Assembly: GCF_006381105.1 (NCBI RefSeq) | Contig: NZ_VDET01000007.1 | Coordinates: 1 to 64,000, forward strand | From: Flavicella sediminum | GTDB lineage: Bacteria; Bacteroidota; Bacteroidia; Flavobacteriales; Flavobacteriaceae | DNA: 64,000 nt | Reading direction: 5' to 3' | Part shown: one piece after another, positions 37,125-44,982 of the stretch | Position numbering within the stretch: position 1 is the first letter of the stretch | How the letters are laid out: every line of letters begins with the position of its first letter | The notes under the pieces: generated by a model | Database searches by the model: none | What the model was told of the DNA's origin: nothing | Seen by the model: only the letters and a program-made list of their open reading frames with translations | Position numbers and translations under genes: made by a program

Positions 37125-37159
37125 CAAATGTATGTTTAGTTCGGTTTATTCCGAACTAA
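37125..37159 (-). promoter_or_regulatory. Efflux operon promoter with operator palindrome
   Basis: The minus-strand -7 element TACATTTG occupies 37125-37132. Immediately upstream is a perfect inverted repeat TTAGTTCGG-tttatt-CCGAACTAA (37136-37159), which fills the region between the -7 element and a TTCG-like -33 box (37152-37155). A dimeric winged-helix repressor bound here would block RNA polymerase. The regulator ATG is at 37101. Confidence 0.7.
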
Positions 37160-37390
37160 CAGTATGTTAAAATTTTCCCTAAATAATTAACTCATAAAAA
37201 CAGATTTAGAATTGAAGAAGAATCTTGTCGTATGTAGACCAAAACTTTAAGTTAAAAAAGTAGACTAGAAAAAGGGAAATACAAAGTTCTAATCTTTTAA
37301 AATTGAAGGCTTTGAATCCTTGTTGATTTTTTGTAACTTACTGAAAGTGCTTACTTTGTGGTTTTCTTTCCACAAAAAAAATAAATACTC

Positions 37391-38707
37391 ATGAAACAAA
37401 TGTTGCTATTTATTGTAGTCTTAATATCTGCATCTATGAATTCTCAAGGCATATTTGCATTAAAAGACGATGCCAAAAAACAAGTAATTCACTTTAAAAA
37501 CATTCACAATTTAATTATTATTCCATTGCGTTTAAATGGAGTGGAAGGCTCTTATATACTAGATACCGGCGTACATAAAAATTTGATATTTAAAACCAAA
37601 GAAGATCCTATTTTTCAAGATACACTTCGGAAAAAAATATACTTAAATGGTTTCGGTGTTGGAGAAACCATTGAAGCTGTGGTAGTCAATAATAATATTT
37701 TTGAATACAAAAAAATTAGAGGTATACGGCAACAGAATTATGTGTTATCAGACGAACGTCTTGATTTTTCAGCCAAATTCGGAACAACGATTAATGGTAT
37801 TATTGGGACTGAGTTTTTCAGAGATTTTGTGGTAAAAATTAATTATTCTTCCAAAACAATAACCGTTTACAATCCGAAATATTACAAGCAAAAAAAAGGC
37901 AAACGTTACCAAACCTTGCCATTACAATTCAAAAAAAATAAACCTTATGTAGATGCACGTGTTAGCATTGAAGGGCCTGCGGTAAAAGGAATTCCTATTA
38001 ATTTATTGATAGATACAGGAGGTAGTGATGCTGTTTGGTTGTACGATGATAAAAATTATGGATTAGAGGCCCCAGATAAAAATTTCAGAGATTTTTTAGG
38101 GGAAAGTATTTCTGGCTATGTATATGGTAAAAAAGGCCGTGTAGAACAGTTTAGCTTGGGTAATTTTAAATTTGAAAAACCTGTGGTTTCATTTTTAGAT
38201 TCAGCCTCTACCGTTATAGCAAGAAAAATAAAAGGGAGAAATGGAAGTTTAGGAGGTGAAGTATTGAGCCGGTTTGTTATTTGGTTTGATTATAGAAAAG
38301 CTCAAATTACTCTAAAGAAAAATCATAAATTTAAAAAACGATTTAGCTATAATATGAGTGGATTGGACATTAACTACAATGGTTCTATTTTAGTTTCTGA
38401 AGTGGTGCCTACCGATGTTGAATTTGGTGTTCAAAGAAACCATGTTTCCTTAGTAGAAGATACGTATCAATTTGTGACAAAGCCTTCTTTTATAATTGCC
38501 AATATTCGGGAAGGATCTATTGGTGAAACTGCGGGCTTGTTAAGAGGTGATGTTTTGGTCTCTATAAATAACAATCCTTGTTACGATATGACCCATGAAC
38601 GAATTTATTCTATTTTTCACAACTATAAAGATCGAAATATAAAATTGGAGGTTTACCGTCAAGGTGAAAACCACACCTTTAAATTTAAATTGAAAGATGA
38701 GCTGTAA
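37391..38707 (+). CDS. Secreted aspartyl protease with C-terminal PDZ domain (paralog B)
   Basis: A 438-residue paralog of the protein at 29497-30810 with the same architecture: signal peptide ending NSQG, DTG motif 1 in GSYILDTGVH (Asp58), DTG motif 2 in LLIDTGGSD, a FLGESISG loop, a NMSGLDINY stretch and a PDZ domain at the C-terminus (GETAGLLRGDVLVSINN). It is nearly co-linear with paralog A without large gaps. It has an ordinary ATG start. A small inverted repeat TTTGTGG/CCACAAA (37355-37376) precedes the gene. It is likely a periplasmic or surface protease or peptide-binding protein; substrate unknown. Confidence 0.88.
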   Translation: MKQMLLFIVVLISASMNSQGIFALKDDAKKQVIHFKNIHNLIIIPLRLNGVEGSYILDTGVHKNLIFKTKEDPIFQDTLRKKIYLNGFGVGETIEAVVVNNNIFEYKKIRGIRQQNYVLSDERLDFSAKFGTTINGIIGTEFFRDFVVKINYSSKTITVYNPKYYKQKKGKRYQTLPLQFKKNKPYVDARVSIEGPAVKGIPINLLIDTGGSDAVWLYDDKNYGLEAPDKNFRDFLGESISGYVYGKKGRVEQFSLGNFKFEKPVVSFLDSASTVIARKIKGRNGSLGGEVLSRFVIWFDYRKAQITLKKNHKFKKRFSYNMSGLDINYNGSILVSEVVPTDVEFGVQRNHVSLVEDTYQFVTKPSFIIANIREGSIGETAGLLRGDVLVSINNNPCYDMTHERIYSIFHNYKDRNIKLEVYRQGENHTFKFKLKDEL

Positions 38708-38724
38708 TAGAGCAAAGGCCTGGT

Positions 38725-39345
38725 TTAGCTGACCAAAAAAACAGCTAAGACAAGCAGTATACTTGTTTTAAGAATTTTCGTGGTTTTCCAAAAGTGATCT
38801 TGCTTTAAAATTGCAGCAAATTTTCCTGCAAGCATGGCAATTAAACCAAAAATTAACAAAGCTTGTATCATAAATAGCACACCCAATACCAACATTTGAA
38901 GCATGGGACTGATTCCTGTTGGGCTAATGAAATTTGGTAGAAAAGCCATAAAGAATAAAGACACTTTTGGGTTTAAAATATTCATAAAAAAACCTTTTTT
39001 CAGAATTTTTATTCCTTTGTATTTTAAATCTGCCTTTTCAGTCTCCAATTCAAAAGTTCCATTTTCTTCTTTGTAAGCTAAAAATGCGAGGTATAGCAAA
39101 TAACCTGCTCCTAGAAATTTTAAACTAGTAAACACACTTGCTGATTTTTGAATGATAAGAGAAAGTCCCGTAGCGGCAGCCATTGTATGAATCAACACCC
39201 CTAAACACAAGCCTATAGCGAGTGTAAATCCAGTTTTAAAACCCTTAGTTATACTTTCTGTTAAGACATAAATAATATCTGGTCCAGGTAGTACAGTTAC
39301 AACTACGGAGGCGAAAATAAATGATAGAATTATTTGACTATCCAT
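38725..39345 (-). CDS. LysE/RhtB family amino-acid exporter
   Basis: Six-span membrane protein of 206 residues. The family start with PGPDIIYVLTESITKGFKTGF (about 21-41) and NPKVSLFFMAFLPNF in the second half are typical of LysE/RhtB translocators. It exports amino acids or derivatives such as homoserine lactones; substrate not assignable. Stand-alone gene, convergent with protease B. Confidence 0.93.
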   Translation of the reverse strand: MDSQIILSFIFASVVVTVLPGPDIIYVLTESITKGFKTGFTLAIGLCLGVLIHTMAAATGLSLIIQKSASVFTSLKFLGAGYLLYLAFLAYKEENGTFELETEKADLKYKGIKILKKGFFMNILNPKVSLFFMAFLPNFISPTGISPMLQMLVLGVLFMIQALLIFGLIAMLAGKFAAILKQDHFWKTTKILKTSILLVLAVFLVS

Positions 39346-39480
39346 AGAAAATTAAAGGAATGTGAAAATTATAAGTAGCAAATGGCTAAGGTAAAAAACT
39401 ATATATTTATAAAAAATTAACGAGGCTAATTTTATACATCAAAAATATAAAATATAGCAATTTACTTAATATATTTTTCA

Positions 39481-40446
39481 ATGAAAATAGTTGTTTTAGA
39501 TGGGTATACCTTAAACCCAGGAGATTTAGATTGGCAGGCTTTAGAAAAAATAGGAGAACTAGTGGTTTACGATAGAACTGCTTTTGATGATGCTGAAATA
39601 ATTAAAGCGATAGGCGATGCTGAAATCGTTTTTACAAACAAAACGCCTTTGCAAAAATTAGTTTTAGAACAGGTACCAAACCTTAAGTACATTGGTGTTT
39701 TAGCTACAGGTTACAATGTTGTTGCTGTAGACGTGGCCAAAGATTTGGGGATTACGGTGACCAATATTCCGGCTTATGGTACCATAGCAGTTGCCCAGTT
39801 TACCATGGCCTTATTACTAGAAATGTGTCACCATGTAGGAGAGCATTCAAGAGCTGTTTTTAATGGAGATTGGTCTAAAAGCCCTGATTTTTGTTTTTGG
39901 AATTATCCCCTTATTGAATTGTCAGGAAAAACAATGGGAATTGTAGGCTTTGGAAGAATTGGACAGGCTACCGCTAAAATAGCAGAAGCTTTTGGGCTTA
40001 AAATAGTAGCCTATAGTAGAACACCGAAATTAGAATTAGAATCGGCAACCTGTCGCTATGTTTCTTTAGATGAATTATTTTCACAGTCAGATATTATTAG
40101 TTTGCATTGCCCTTTGTTTGAAGAAACAAAAGGAATGATTGATGAAACTAGTTTGAAGAAAATGAAAAAAACGGCGCTATTGATCAATACGTCAAGAGGG
40201 CCACTTATTGTAGAAGAAGATTTAAAAGAAGCTTTGAATACTGGAACTATTGCCGGAGCTGCTTTGGATGTGGCAACAATAGAGCCTTTAAACGAAGAGA
40301 GTACCTTGCTAGAAGCTAAAAATTGCATCATCACTCCACATATTGCATGGGCAACAAAAGAAGCAAGAACGAGATTGATGGAGACTGCAGTCAACAACCT
40401 GGTGGCTTATTTAGCTAAAAAGCCTATGAATGTTGTTAGTAATTAA
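39481..40446 (+). CDS. D-2-hydroxyacid dehydrogenase (NAD-dependent, glycerate dehydrogenase-like)
   Basis: A 321-residue D-isomer-specific dehydrogenase. The Rossmann motif is GIVGFGRIGQATAKIA (about 157-172). Catalytic residues are Arg in NTSRGPLI, Glu in ATIEPLN and His in TPHIAWAT. The catalytic-domain opening LDGYTLNPGDLDW is typical of the HprA/glycerate dehydrogenase branch, so hydroxypyruvate/glycerate is the best guess. Monocistronic with a downstream hairpin terminator. Confidence 0.9.
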   Translation: MKIVVLDGYTLNPGDLDWQALEKIGELVVYDRTAFDDAEIIKAIGDAEIVFTNKTPLQKLVLEQVPNLKYIGVLATGYNVVAVDVAKDLGITVTNIPAYGTIAVAQFTMALLLEMCHHVGEHSRAVFNGDWSKSPDFCFWNYPLIELSGKTMGIVGFGRIGQATAKIAEAFGLKIVAYSRTPKLELESATCRYVSLDELFSQSDIISLHCPLFEETKGMIDETSLKKMKKTALLINTSRGPLIVEEDLKEALNTGTIAGAALDVATIEPLNEESTLLEAKNCIITPHIAWATKEARTRLMETAVNNLVAYLAKKPMNVVSN

Positions 40447-40466
40447 ATAGAAAACAATTTAAAATT

Positions 40467-40515
40467 AAAAAAGCTATTGCTAGAAACATGCTTGTTTTTA
40501 GTAATAGCTTTTTTT
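40467..40515. terminator. Bidirectional terminator
   Basis: AAAAAAGCTATT pairs with AATAGCTTTTTTT, extended by CTA/TAG inside the stem. U-tracts exist in both directions, between the dehydrogenase and the convergent TPR protein. Confidence 0.75.
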
Positions 40516-40523
40516 GTAGAGGT

Positions 40524-41708
40524 CTAAAAATTGCTTGTATACTCTAAAATTTCTTTAGCGTAAAATCTATTTTGTAGATAAGAAAATCGTTGATCGTTCT
40601 CATTTTTTTTAGGTGTTAACTTTTTCTTTTTGATGCCTCCACAATTATTTTTTTGATACAAATGTTTTCCTTTGGTCTGGCCTAACAGCATTAATTCTTG
40701 CCAATCAGCACAGGCTAGGGGCATGTCACCAATTTGAAAATACGTTGCGGCCCTATTGTACAAAGCATCAATTTTCATGGGGTTCAAACGGTAAGCTTCT
40801 GAAAAATTTACAATGGCATAAAAATAACCTTTTAAGTCAAAAGACCGCACACCTTCAGAAAAATAGTAGTCTGATAAGTTGATTAAAAAATGGGTATCTC
40901 CTGATAAGGTATTGAAAGTTTCATACGAATGGGTGAAATAATTGATGTCAAATGTTTTTAATTGAATTCTTTGTAGGTCTTTTAATACAAAAGGAATTTG
41001 TAATTTGTTGAGGTGTTTAAATTTTTTTAATTCCCATAATTTATAGCTTTCAGAAATTATTTGGCTTATTTTTTTTAATCGTAGACTGTCTGTTGAGGTG
41101 GATTCAATAATTTCAGTTTGCACCTTTTTTTCTTTGATATCCAAAGAAATAGTTCCTTTTAGTAGAAAATTAGTATGGTCATTTTTAAAAGCCAAATTTA
41201 GTTTTTCTTCTAAACTAATTTTTAGTTTGGGGGTATAGTACTTGTTTGCTATATGTGTTTTTGAAGGGTTCCTTTTGTTTGCATCGAAAATAGTTTGCGC
41301 CCTAACAAAATAATACCGTTTCAATTTGGTTGGATCTAAGTTGACGATGTATTCCGATAAAATTAAGGTGTCTTTACTAGCTCTGTCAATTCGGTAACCT
41401 GTTGCTTTGGAAGTAATCAGATAGTGGCCGTTGTACCTGTATTTTAAACAAGCTACCTCTTTTGGAGAAGTTGGGTCTACACGAAGACAAATTTTTCTTT
41501 TGGAAATATCAAAATTGAAGTAACTAGAATCACTGATAAAATGACTCAAAATGCGACTGCTATCTTTCATTTCAATCTTATAAGTAATCCAATTGCCTTT
41601 GAATGCTTTTTTTTGTGCAGATATAGGAAAAACAGCAAGCATCAAAAGCCACAAAAGAAAGCTGCTATACTTTGATTTAACAATGCTTGATGTGGATGGC
41701 TTTCGCAA
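40524..41708 (-). CDS. Hypothetical secreted protein with C-terminal TPR-like region
   Basis: A 394-residue protein with a signal peptide (hydrophobic SSFLLWLLMLAVFPISAQ at about 15-32). Residues 35-260 form a beta-rich region of no family I recognise. Residues about 285-350 contain one or two TPR-like helices (YAIVNFSEAYRLNPMKIDALYNRAATYFQIGDMPLACADW, read in two parts). An NNCGG motif near 355 could form a disulfide with the TPR cysteine. The reading frame opens after a TAA with ATT-TTG, and no ATG lies before the signal peptide, so translation probably starts at TTG (41708). Function unknown. Confidence 0.7.
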   Translation of the reverse strand: MRKPSTSSIVKSKYSSFLLWLLMLAVFPISAQKKAFKGNWITYKIEMKDSSRILSHFISDSSYFNFDISKRKICLRVDPTSPKEVACLKYRYNGHYLITSKATGYRIDRASKDTLILSEYIVNLDPTKLKRYYFVRAQTIFDANKRNPSKTHIANKYYTPKLKISLEEKLNLAFKNDHTNFLLKGTISLDIKEKKVQTEIIESTSTDSLRLKKISQIISESYKLWELKKFKHLNKLQIPFVLKDLQRIQLKTFDINYFTHSYETFNTLSGDTHFLINLSDYYFSEGVRSFDLKGYFYAIVNFSEAYRLNPMKIDALYNRAATYFQIGDMPLACADWQELMLLGQTKGKHLYQKNNCGGIKKKKLTPKKNENDQRFSYLQNRFYAKEILEYTSNF

Positions 41709-42013
41709 AATTTAGTTTCTTTTTCAGTTCTCTTATAAACCTACAATATTTTTCAGAATAAAATATTTTTTAAATGCATCTTTTTAAAAAGTAAAGCTAT
41801 TTGTGATTGTTTTTTTCTTTTTACAATAAAACAATAAGTTGTAAGAGTTTGATTTACAAGTTGTTAGTTAAGTTAAATAAAAATAATTTTAAAAAACAGC
41901 TTTTTTTTCATTCATCCATTAAACCAAAGGTATTATCTATTGTCTTAGCTTGGGTTCGATTTTAGATAACGACCAAAACAAATAAAAAAAAACAATATTA
42001 AAAAGTAAAAAAA
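41709..42013. other. AT-rich intergenic region before the EF-hand gene
   Basis: A 305-bp stretch between divergent genes, very AT-rich with long A and T runs. A TTACAA/TTGTAA inverted repeat lies in its first half, and a minus-strand TACCTTTG element at 41925-41932 has no matching upstream box. No small reading frame or RNA gene is recognisable. Confidence 0.4.
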
Positions 42014-42343
42014 ATGAAAGCATTAAAATTAACTTTAGCTACAATTGCTATTATGACCTCTGTAAGTTCTTTCTCTCAACAAGAAAAACCAAAACCTTCA
42101 CCTGAAAAAATATTCAAGAAATTTGATAAAAATGAAGATGGGGCAATTACTAAGGATGAGTTAGAAGGGAAGAAAATTTTGGCTAGATTCGAAAAAATAG
42201 ACAAAGATTCTAATGGTAGTATTTCATTAGAAGAGTTTAAAAAATCGATGAACAAAGTGAAAGGTAAAGGAAAAGCCGAAGGAGCAAAACCTAAAAAGAA
42301 AAAAGTTGTAGAAGAAGAAGATAATGATGGAGATGATGCATAA
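42014..42343 (+). CDS. Small secreted EF-hand protein
   Basis: A 109-residue protein with a signal peptide (about 1-22, cut near SFSQQ) and two EF-hands. The calcium loops DKNEDGAITKDE (38-49) and DKDSNGSISLEE (63-74) both keep the acidic ligands at positions 1, 3, 5 and 12. The tail is unusual: a lysine-rich block (about 80-97) followed by an acidic block ending DNDGDDA. It is likely a periplasmic or extracellular calcium-binding protein. It has its own terminator and a possible partner gene is not evident. Confidence 0.85.
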   Translation: MKALKLTLATIAIMTSVSSFSQQEKPKPSPEKIFKKFDKNEDGAITKDELEGKKILARFEKIDKDSNGSISLEEFKKSMNKVKGKGKAEGAKPKKKKVVEEEDNDGDDA

Positions 42344-42363
42344 GCGTTAATTTCATTCAAAAA

Positions 42364-42395
42364 AAATCCCCTTGACATTAAAGTCAAGGGGATTT
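42364..42395. terminator. Bidirectional terminator
   Basis: AAATCCCCTTGAC/GTCAAGGGGATTT is a perfect 13-bp stem with a 6-nt loop, between the convergent EF-hand and HAD phosphatase genes. The A-run on its left serves as U-tract for the minus strand. Confidence 0.8.
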
Positions 42396-42400
42396 AAGTT

Positions 42401-43048
42401 TTAAAGGCTTTCCAAGTGTTTTATCACATGTTGCAAGGAAGCACATTGCAGGTCAGCTATTGAAAATTTGGGATTTTGTACATCCTTCGTTAAAATGAGT
42501 GTTGTTGCCATAGAAGCTTTTGCAGCAATCATTCCTGTCACGGAATCTTCTAAAATAAAGCATTCTTCAGGTTTGGAGTTTAATTTCTCCATCACTTTTA
42601 AATAAACAGCTGGATTAGGTTTTCCATAGAGTTCATCGTCGGCACTGCAAATTTCATTAAAAAAATATCTAACCGCTAGCTTGTCTAAAACAGCATTAAT
42701 TATTTTCCAACTAGAAGAGGTTGCAAGCCCGATTTTATACTTTTCTTTCTTTAGGTAGCTTAAAAGCTCCGTTAAGCCTTCAATCGCTTTTCCGTTTTCT
42801 ATAATGTTTAACACAACTTGATCTAAAATACTTTCAGCCAATACATCTGGAGAAATAGTTAAATCGTATAAATCGCACCAAGTTTTTGCTACATGGTCTA
42901 TTCTTTTTCCCATGGTGTACTTTTCACAATCTTCAATACTAACAGAAATACCTATAGTTTGAAGTGTTTTTATTTGAGCAATTTGCCAAAAGGGTTCGGA
43001 GTCGATCATGACACCGTCCATGTCAAAAATAAAAGTAGTTGCTTTCAT
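42401..43048 (-). CDS. HAD-family sugar/polyol phosphatase (HxpB-like)
   Basis: HAD subfamily IA hydrolase of 215 residues. Motif I is FDMDGVMIDSEP (nucleophile Asp near 9), motif II GLATSSS, motif III lysine in YGKPNPAVYL, and motif IV ILEDSVTGMIAAK. The cap domain is alpha-helical (about 17-85). It resembles hexitol phosphatase HxpB/YniC and 2-deoxyglucose-6-phosphatase more than beta-phosphoglucomutase, by eye. It lies 3 bp downstream of the Nudix regulator and next to the mannitol operon. A role in removing toxic hexitol or sugar phosphates is therefore a reasonable inference, not proven. Confidence 0.88.
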   Translation of the reverse strand: MKATTFIFDMDGVMIDSEPFWQIAQIKTLQTIGISVSIEDCEKYTMGKRIDHVAKTWCDLYDLTISPDVLAESILDQVVLNIIENGKAIEGLTELLSYLKKEKYKIGLATSSSWKIINAVLDKLAVRYFFNEICSADDELYGKPNPAVYLKVMEKLNSKPEECFILEDSVTGMIAAKASMATTLILTKDVQNPKFSIADLQCASLQHVIKHLESL

Positions 43049-43051
43049 TGC

Positions 43052-43786
43052 TTAAATATTAATTAAATAATTTTTTTGATGCATTTTTTCATAAATATCT
43101 TTACTAAACATATAGAGTTGTGCAGGCTTTTTGGAAACCCCAACTTGTTTTTCATCCAACGGAATGATGTATTTTTTATGAATTAATTTTCTTCTAAAAT
43201 TACGGTTGTCTATTTCTACATTCAATATAGACTTGTACAAATCTTGTACTTCATTAATCGTAAATTTATCGGGGAGTAGTTCAAAAATAATAGGTTCAGT
43301 AAGGCATTTAAGTTTTAAGTCTTCATAGGCCTCAAGTATTATTTTTTTATGATCAAAGCCTAATTTTGGCAATTCTGATACGGGAAACCATTTTGCTTTT
43401 TGTTTGCTATTTAAATCAACATCTTCTGTTTTTACCAAAAAATAATAAGCAATAGTCACTGTTCGTTGGTTAAAAGCTTCATTGTCTATCCAAGGAGCAT
43501 CTTTCTCATCCTTTAATCTATTGGGATCACCAAATGCTTTAAATTGTTTTTTATAGGTATTGCTTAACCCCGTAAGCTCCTCCAAAACACGTGTTGCCGA
43601 TTGGTCTAAAGTTTCATGCTCATAGATATGATATCCTGTCAATACATAATCATTCACTAAAACCTCTTTTGTAGATTTAGATTCTAAGTAGCGATGGATT
43701 AACAATAAATTTAATGATTTGGATATAATGTCATATCCGAACACCACGCAATCGACAGATATATTTAAGTTTTTTATAAGTTCCAT
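43052..43786 (-). CDS. Nudix-related transcriptional regulator (NrtR/AraR-like)
   Basis: A 244-residue regulator. The N-terminal Nudix fold (about 8-145) has a degenerate Nudix box: RVLEELTGL stands where REUxEExGU is expected, so two key glutamates are lost and hydrolase activity is unlikely. The C-terminal winged helix (about 150-230) has FTINEVQDLYKSIL and NRNFRRKLIHKKYII as DNA-binding helix region. This architecture is that of NrtR-type repressors, which in Bacteroidota include the arabinose regulator AraR. It is divergent from the polyol operon, with related AAACGTCAT sequences at both promoters, so it is the likely local repressor. Effector unknown. Confidence 0.9.
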   Translation of the reverse strand: MELIKNLNISVDCVVFGYDIISKSLNLLLIHRYLESKSTKEVLVNDYVLTGYHIYEHETLDQSATRVLEELTGLSNTYKKQFKAFGDPNRLKDEKDAPWIDNEAFNQRTVTIAYYFLVKTEDVDLNSKQKAKWFPVSELPKLGFDHKKIILEAYEDLKLKCLTEPIIFELLPDKFTINEVQDLYKSILNVEIDNRNFRRKLIHKKYIIPLDEKQVGVSKKPAQLYMFSKDIYEKMHQKNYLINI

Positions 43787-43830
43787 AGTACGGTTATAAG
43801 TAGTTGCATTAGTTAATAGTTTTTGAAAAA

Positions 43831-43877
43831 TAATTAAACGTCATTTAAACACTAAGTATATTGATTTTCGTTTAATT
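43831..43877 (-). promoter_or_regulatory. Putative operator at Nudix regulator promoter
   Basis: AATTAAACG (43831-43839) and CGTTTAATT (43869-43877) form a perfect 9-bp inverted repeat spaced by 29 bp. The left arm merges into AAACGTCAT (43835-43843), identical to the half-site of the palindrome in front of the transport operon. The right arm sits at the predicted transcription start of the regulator gene. Confidence 0.55.
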
Positions 43878-43881
43878 GATA

Positions 43882-43911
43882 CAAATATATAAAAATAATC
43901 AAGATAAACAA
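43882..43911 (-). promoter_or_regulatory. Nudix regulator promoter
   Basis: On the minus strand TATATTTG (complement of 43882-43889) is preceded by a TTG (complement of 43909-43911) at 19-bp spacing. The predicted start lies near 43877, giving a leader of about 90 nt before the regulator ATG. Confidence 0.55.
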
Positions 43912-43974
43912 CTCATTTAAAACCTCTTATTTTTATGGGTTTACGATGCTATTTTTAATTTATTGTAAAATAAA

Positions 43975-44007
43975 TTTGTTTTTTACTATTTAATTTACAT
44001 ACATTTG
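43975..44007 (+). promoter_or_regulatory. Polyol transport operon promoter
   Basis: TTTG (43975-43978) and TACATTTG (44000-44007) are 21 bp apart. The predicted start is about 44012, immediately before the operator palindrome. Confidence 0.7.
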
Positions 44008-44013
44008 TGGAGT

Positions 44014-44032
44014 AAACGTCATAATGACGTTT
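44014..44032 (+). promoter_or_regulatory. Operator palindrome of polyol operon
   Basis: A perfect palindrome AAACGTCAT-A-ATGACGTTT of 19 bp lies at about +2 to +20 relative to the predicted start. The same half-site recurs at 43835-43843 upstream of the Nudix regulator. Position and symmetry are those of a repressor operator. Confidence 0.7.
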
Positions 44033-44062
44033 TATGGAAAAATAATTTAAACCAATAAACTT

Positions 44063-44932
44063 ATGAAACCAATTATTACATCTTATTCTATGAGACCCCT
44101 ACAAAATTTTGAAAGCGAACAAAACTATTTTTTTAGCACGATTTTGATTTTGACAGTTTTCTTATTTTCATTCAAATCTTTAAATGCTCAAAATAAAATA
44201 GAAGACACTTATGAAGCATTCAATGCAGGAGTACATGTAAAAAACATGCATTTATGGCATGGGTTTGTGGTGAACTCTAGCGCAATGATAGCAACCAATT
44301 TAGAATTTAATAGTAGAGACAAAAAATTTAATTTTGGCGTATGGGGTGGTGCTAGCTTTGCAGGAACCGATGTAACAAACAAAACTACCGGAGAAAGTGT
44401 AAGTGCCAATTATAAAGAATTCTCCATTTATACGTCGTATCGTTTTTCTGATAAATTCTTTATTGAAGCGGTATCACACAACAATTATACAGGGGTAGAA
44501 GAAAGAGGGGATGTTTTGCATTACTGGAGTTACGACACCACACAGGGCTATAATTTTGTAGACGTAAATTTTGGCTACAATATTACACCAAATACTTTAT
44601 TATATTTAGCAACCATCGTTGGTGGTGGATCTGGAGATTATGAGCTTCAAACAGACAATACAAGGAAACATTCTTGGACGCATTATTTTGAAGTAAAAAG
44701 TAAAGTATGGGAAAAGAATGATTCAAATCTATCCTTATTTGCTGGTGGTGCTTGGTCTTTTGTAACAGATAAAACTTTTTATACCAAAGGAGCTGGAAAT
44801 ATGATCAATGTGGGAGCAACATTGAGTAAAAAAATAAACATCGGGAATTATAAATTACCTGTTGATGTAACCGCTATGTGGAATCCAGAACAAGAAAAAA
44901 CGGTTCTCCAAGTAGATTTTACTATATTCTAG
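44063..44932 (+). CDS. Outer-membrane beta-barrel protein of polyol operon
   Basis: A 289-residue protein. The signal peptide is ILILTVFLFSFKSLNAQ, with a long N-region; an internal Met at codon 10 (44090) may be the real start. The mature part is amphipathic beta-strands (for example FNFGVWGGASFAG, YKEFSIYTSYRF, LSLFAGGAWSF) ending in a strand with a C-terminal phenylalanine (VDFTIF), the usual outer-membrane barrel terminus. I cannot name the family. As first gene of a sugar ABC operon it is a candidate channel for the polyol through the outer membrane, replacing a SusC/SusD pair. Confidence 0.75.
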   Translation: MKPIITSYSMRPLQNFESEQNYFFSTILILTVFLFSFKSLNAQNKIEDTYEAFNAGVHVKNMHLWHGFVVNSSAMIATNLEFNSRDKKFNFGVWGGASFAGTDVTNKTTGESVSANYKEFSIYTSYRFSDKFFIEAVSHNNYTGVEERGDVLHYWSYDTTQGYNFVDVNFGYNITPNTLLYLATIVGGGSGDYELQTDNTRKHSWTHYFEVKSKVWEKNDSNLSLFAGGAWSFVTDKTFYTKGAGNMINVGATLSKKINIGNYKLPVDVTAMWNPEQEKTVLQVDFTIF

Positions 44933-44982
44933 AAAAAACATTTTACCTAATAAAATAAACGTACAACTTAAACCCAATTATC

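Noticed and set aside
42076-42387. Open frame of about 100 codons opposite the EF-hand gene
   Set aside because: It is the antisense of a lysine-rich gene, giving a phenylalanine-rich product, and includes the terminator.
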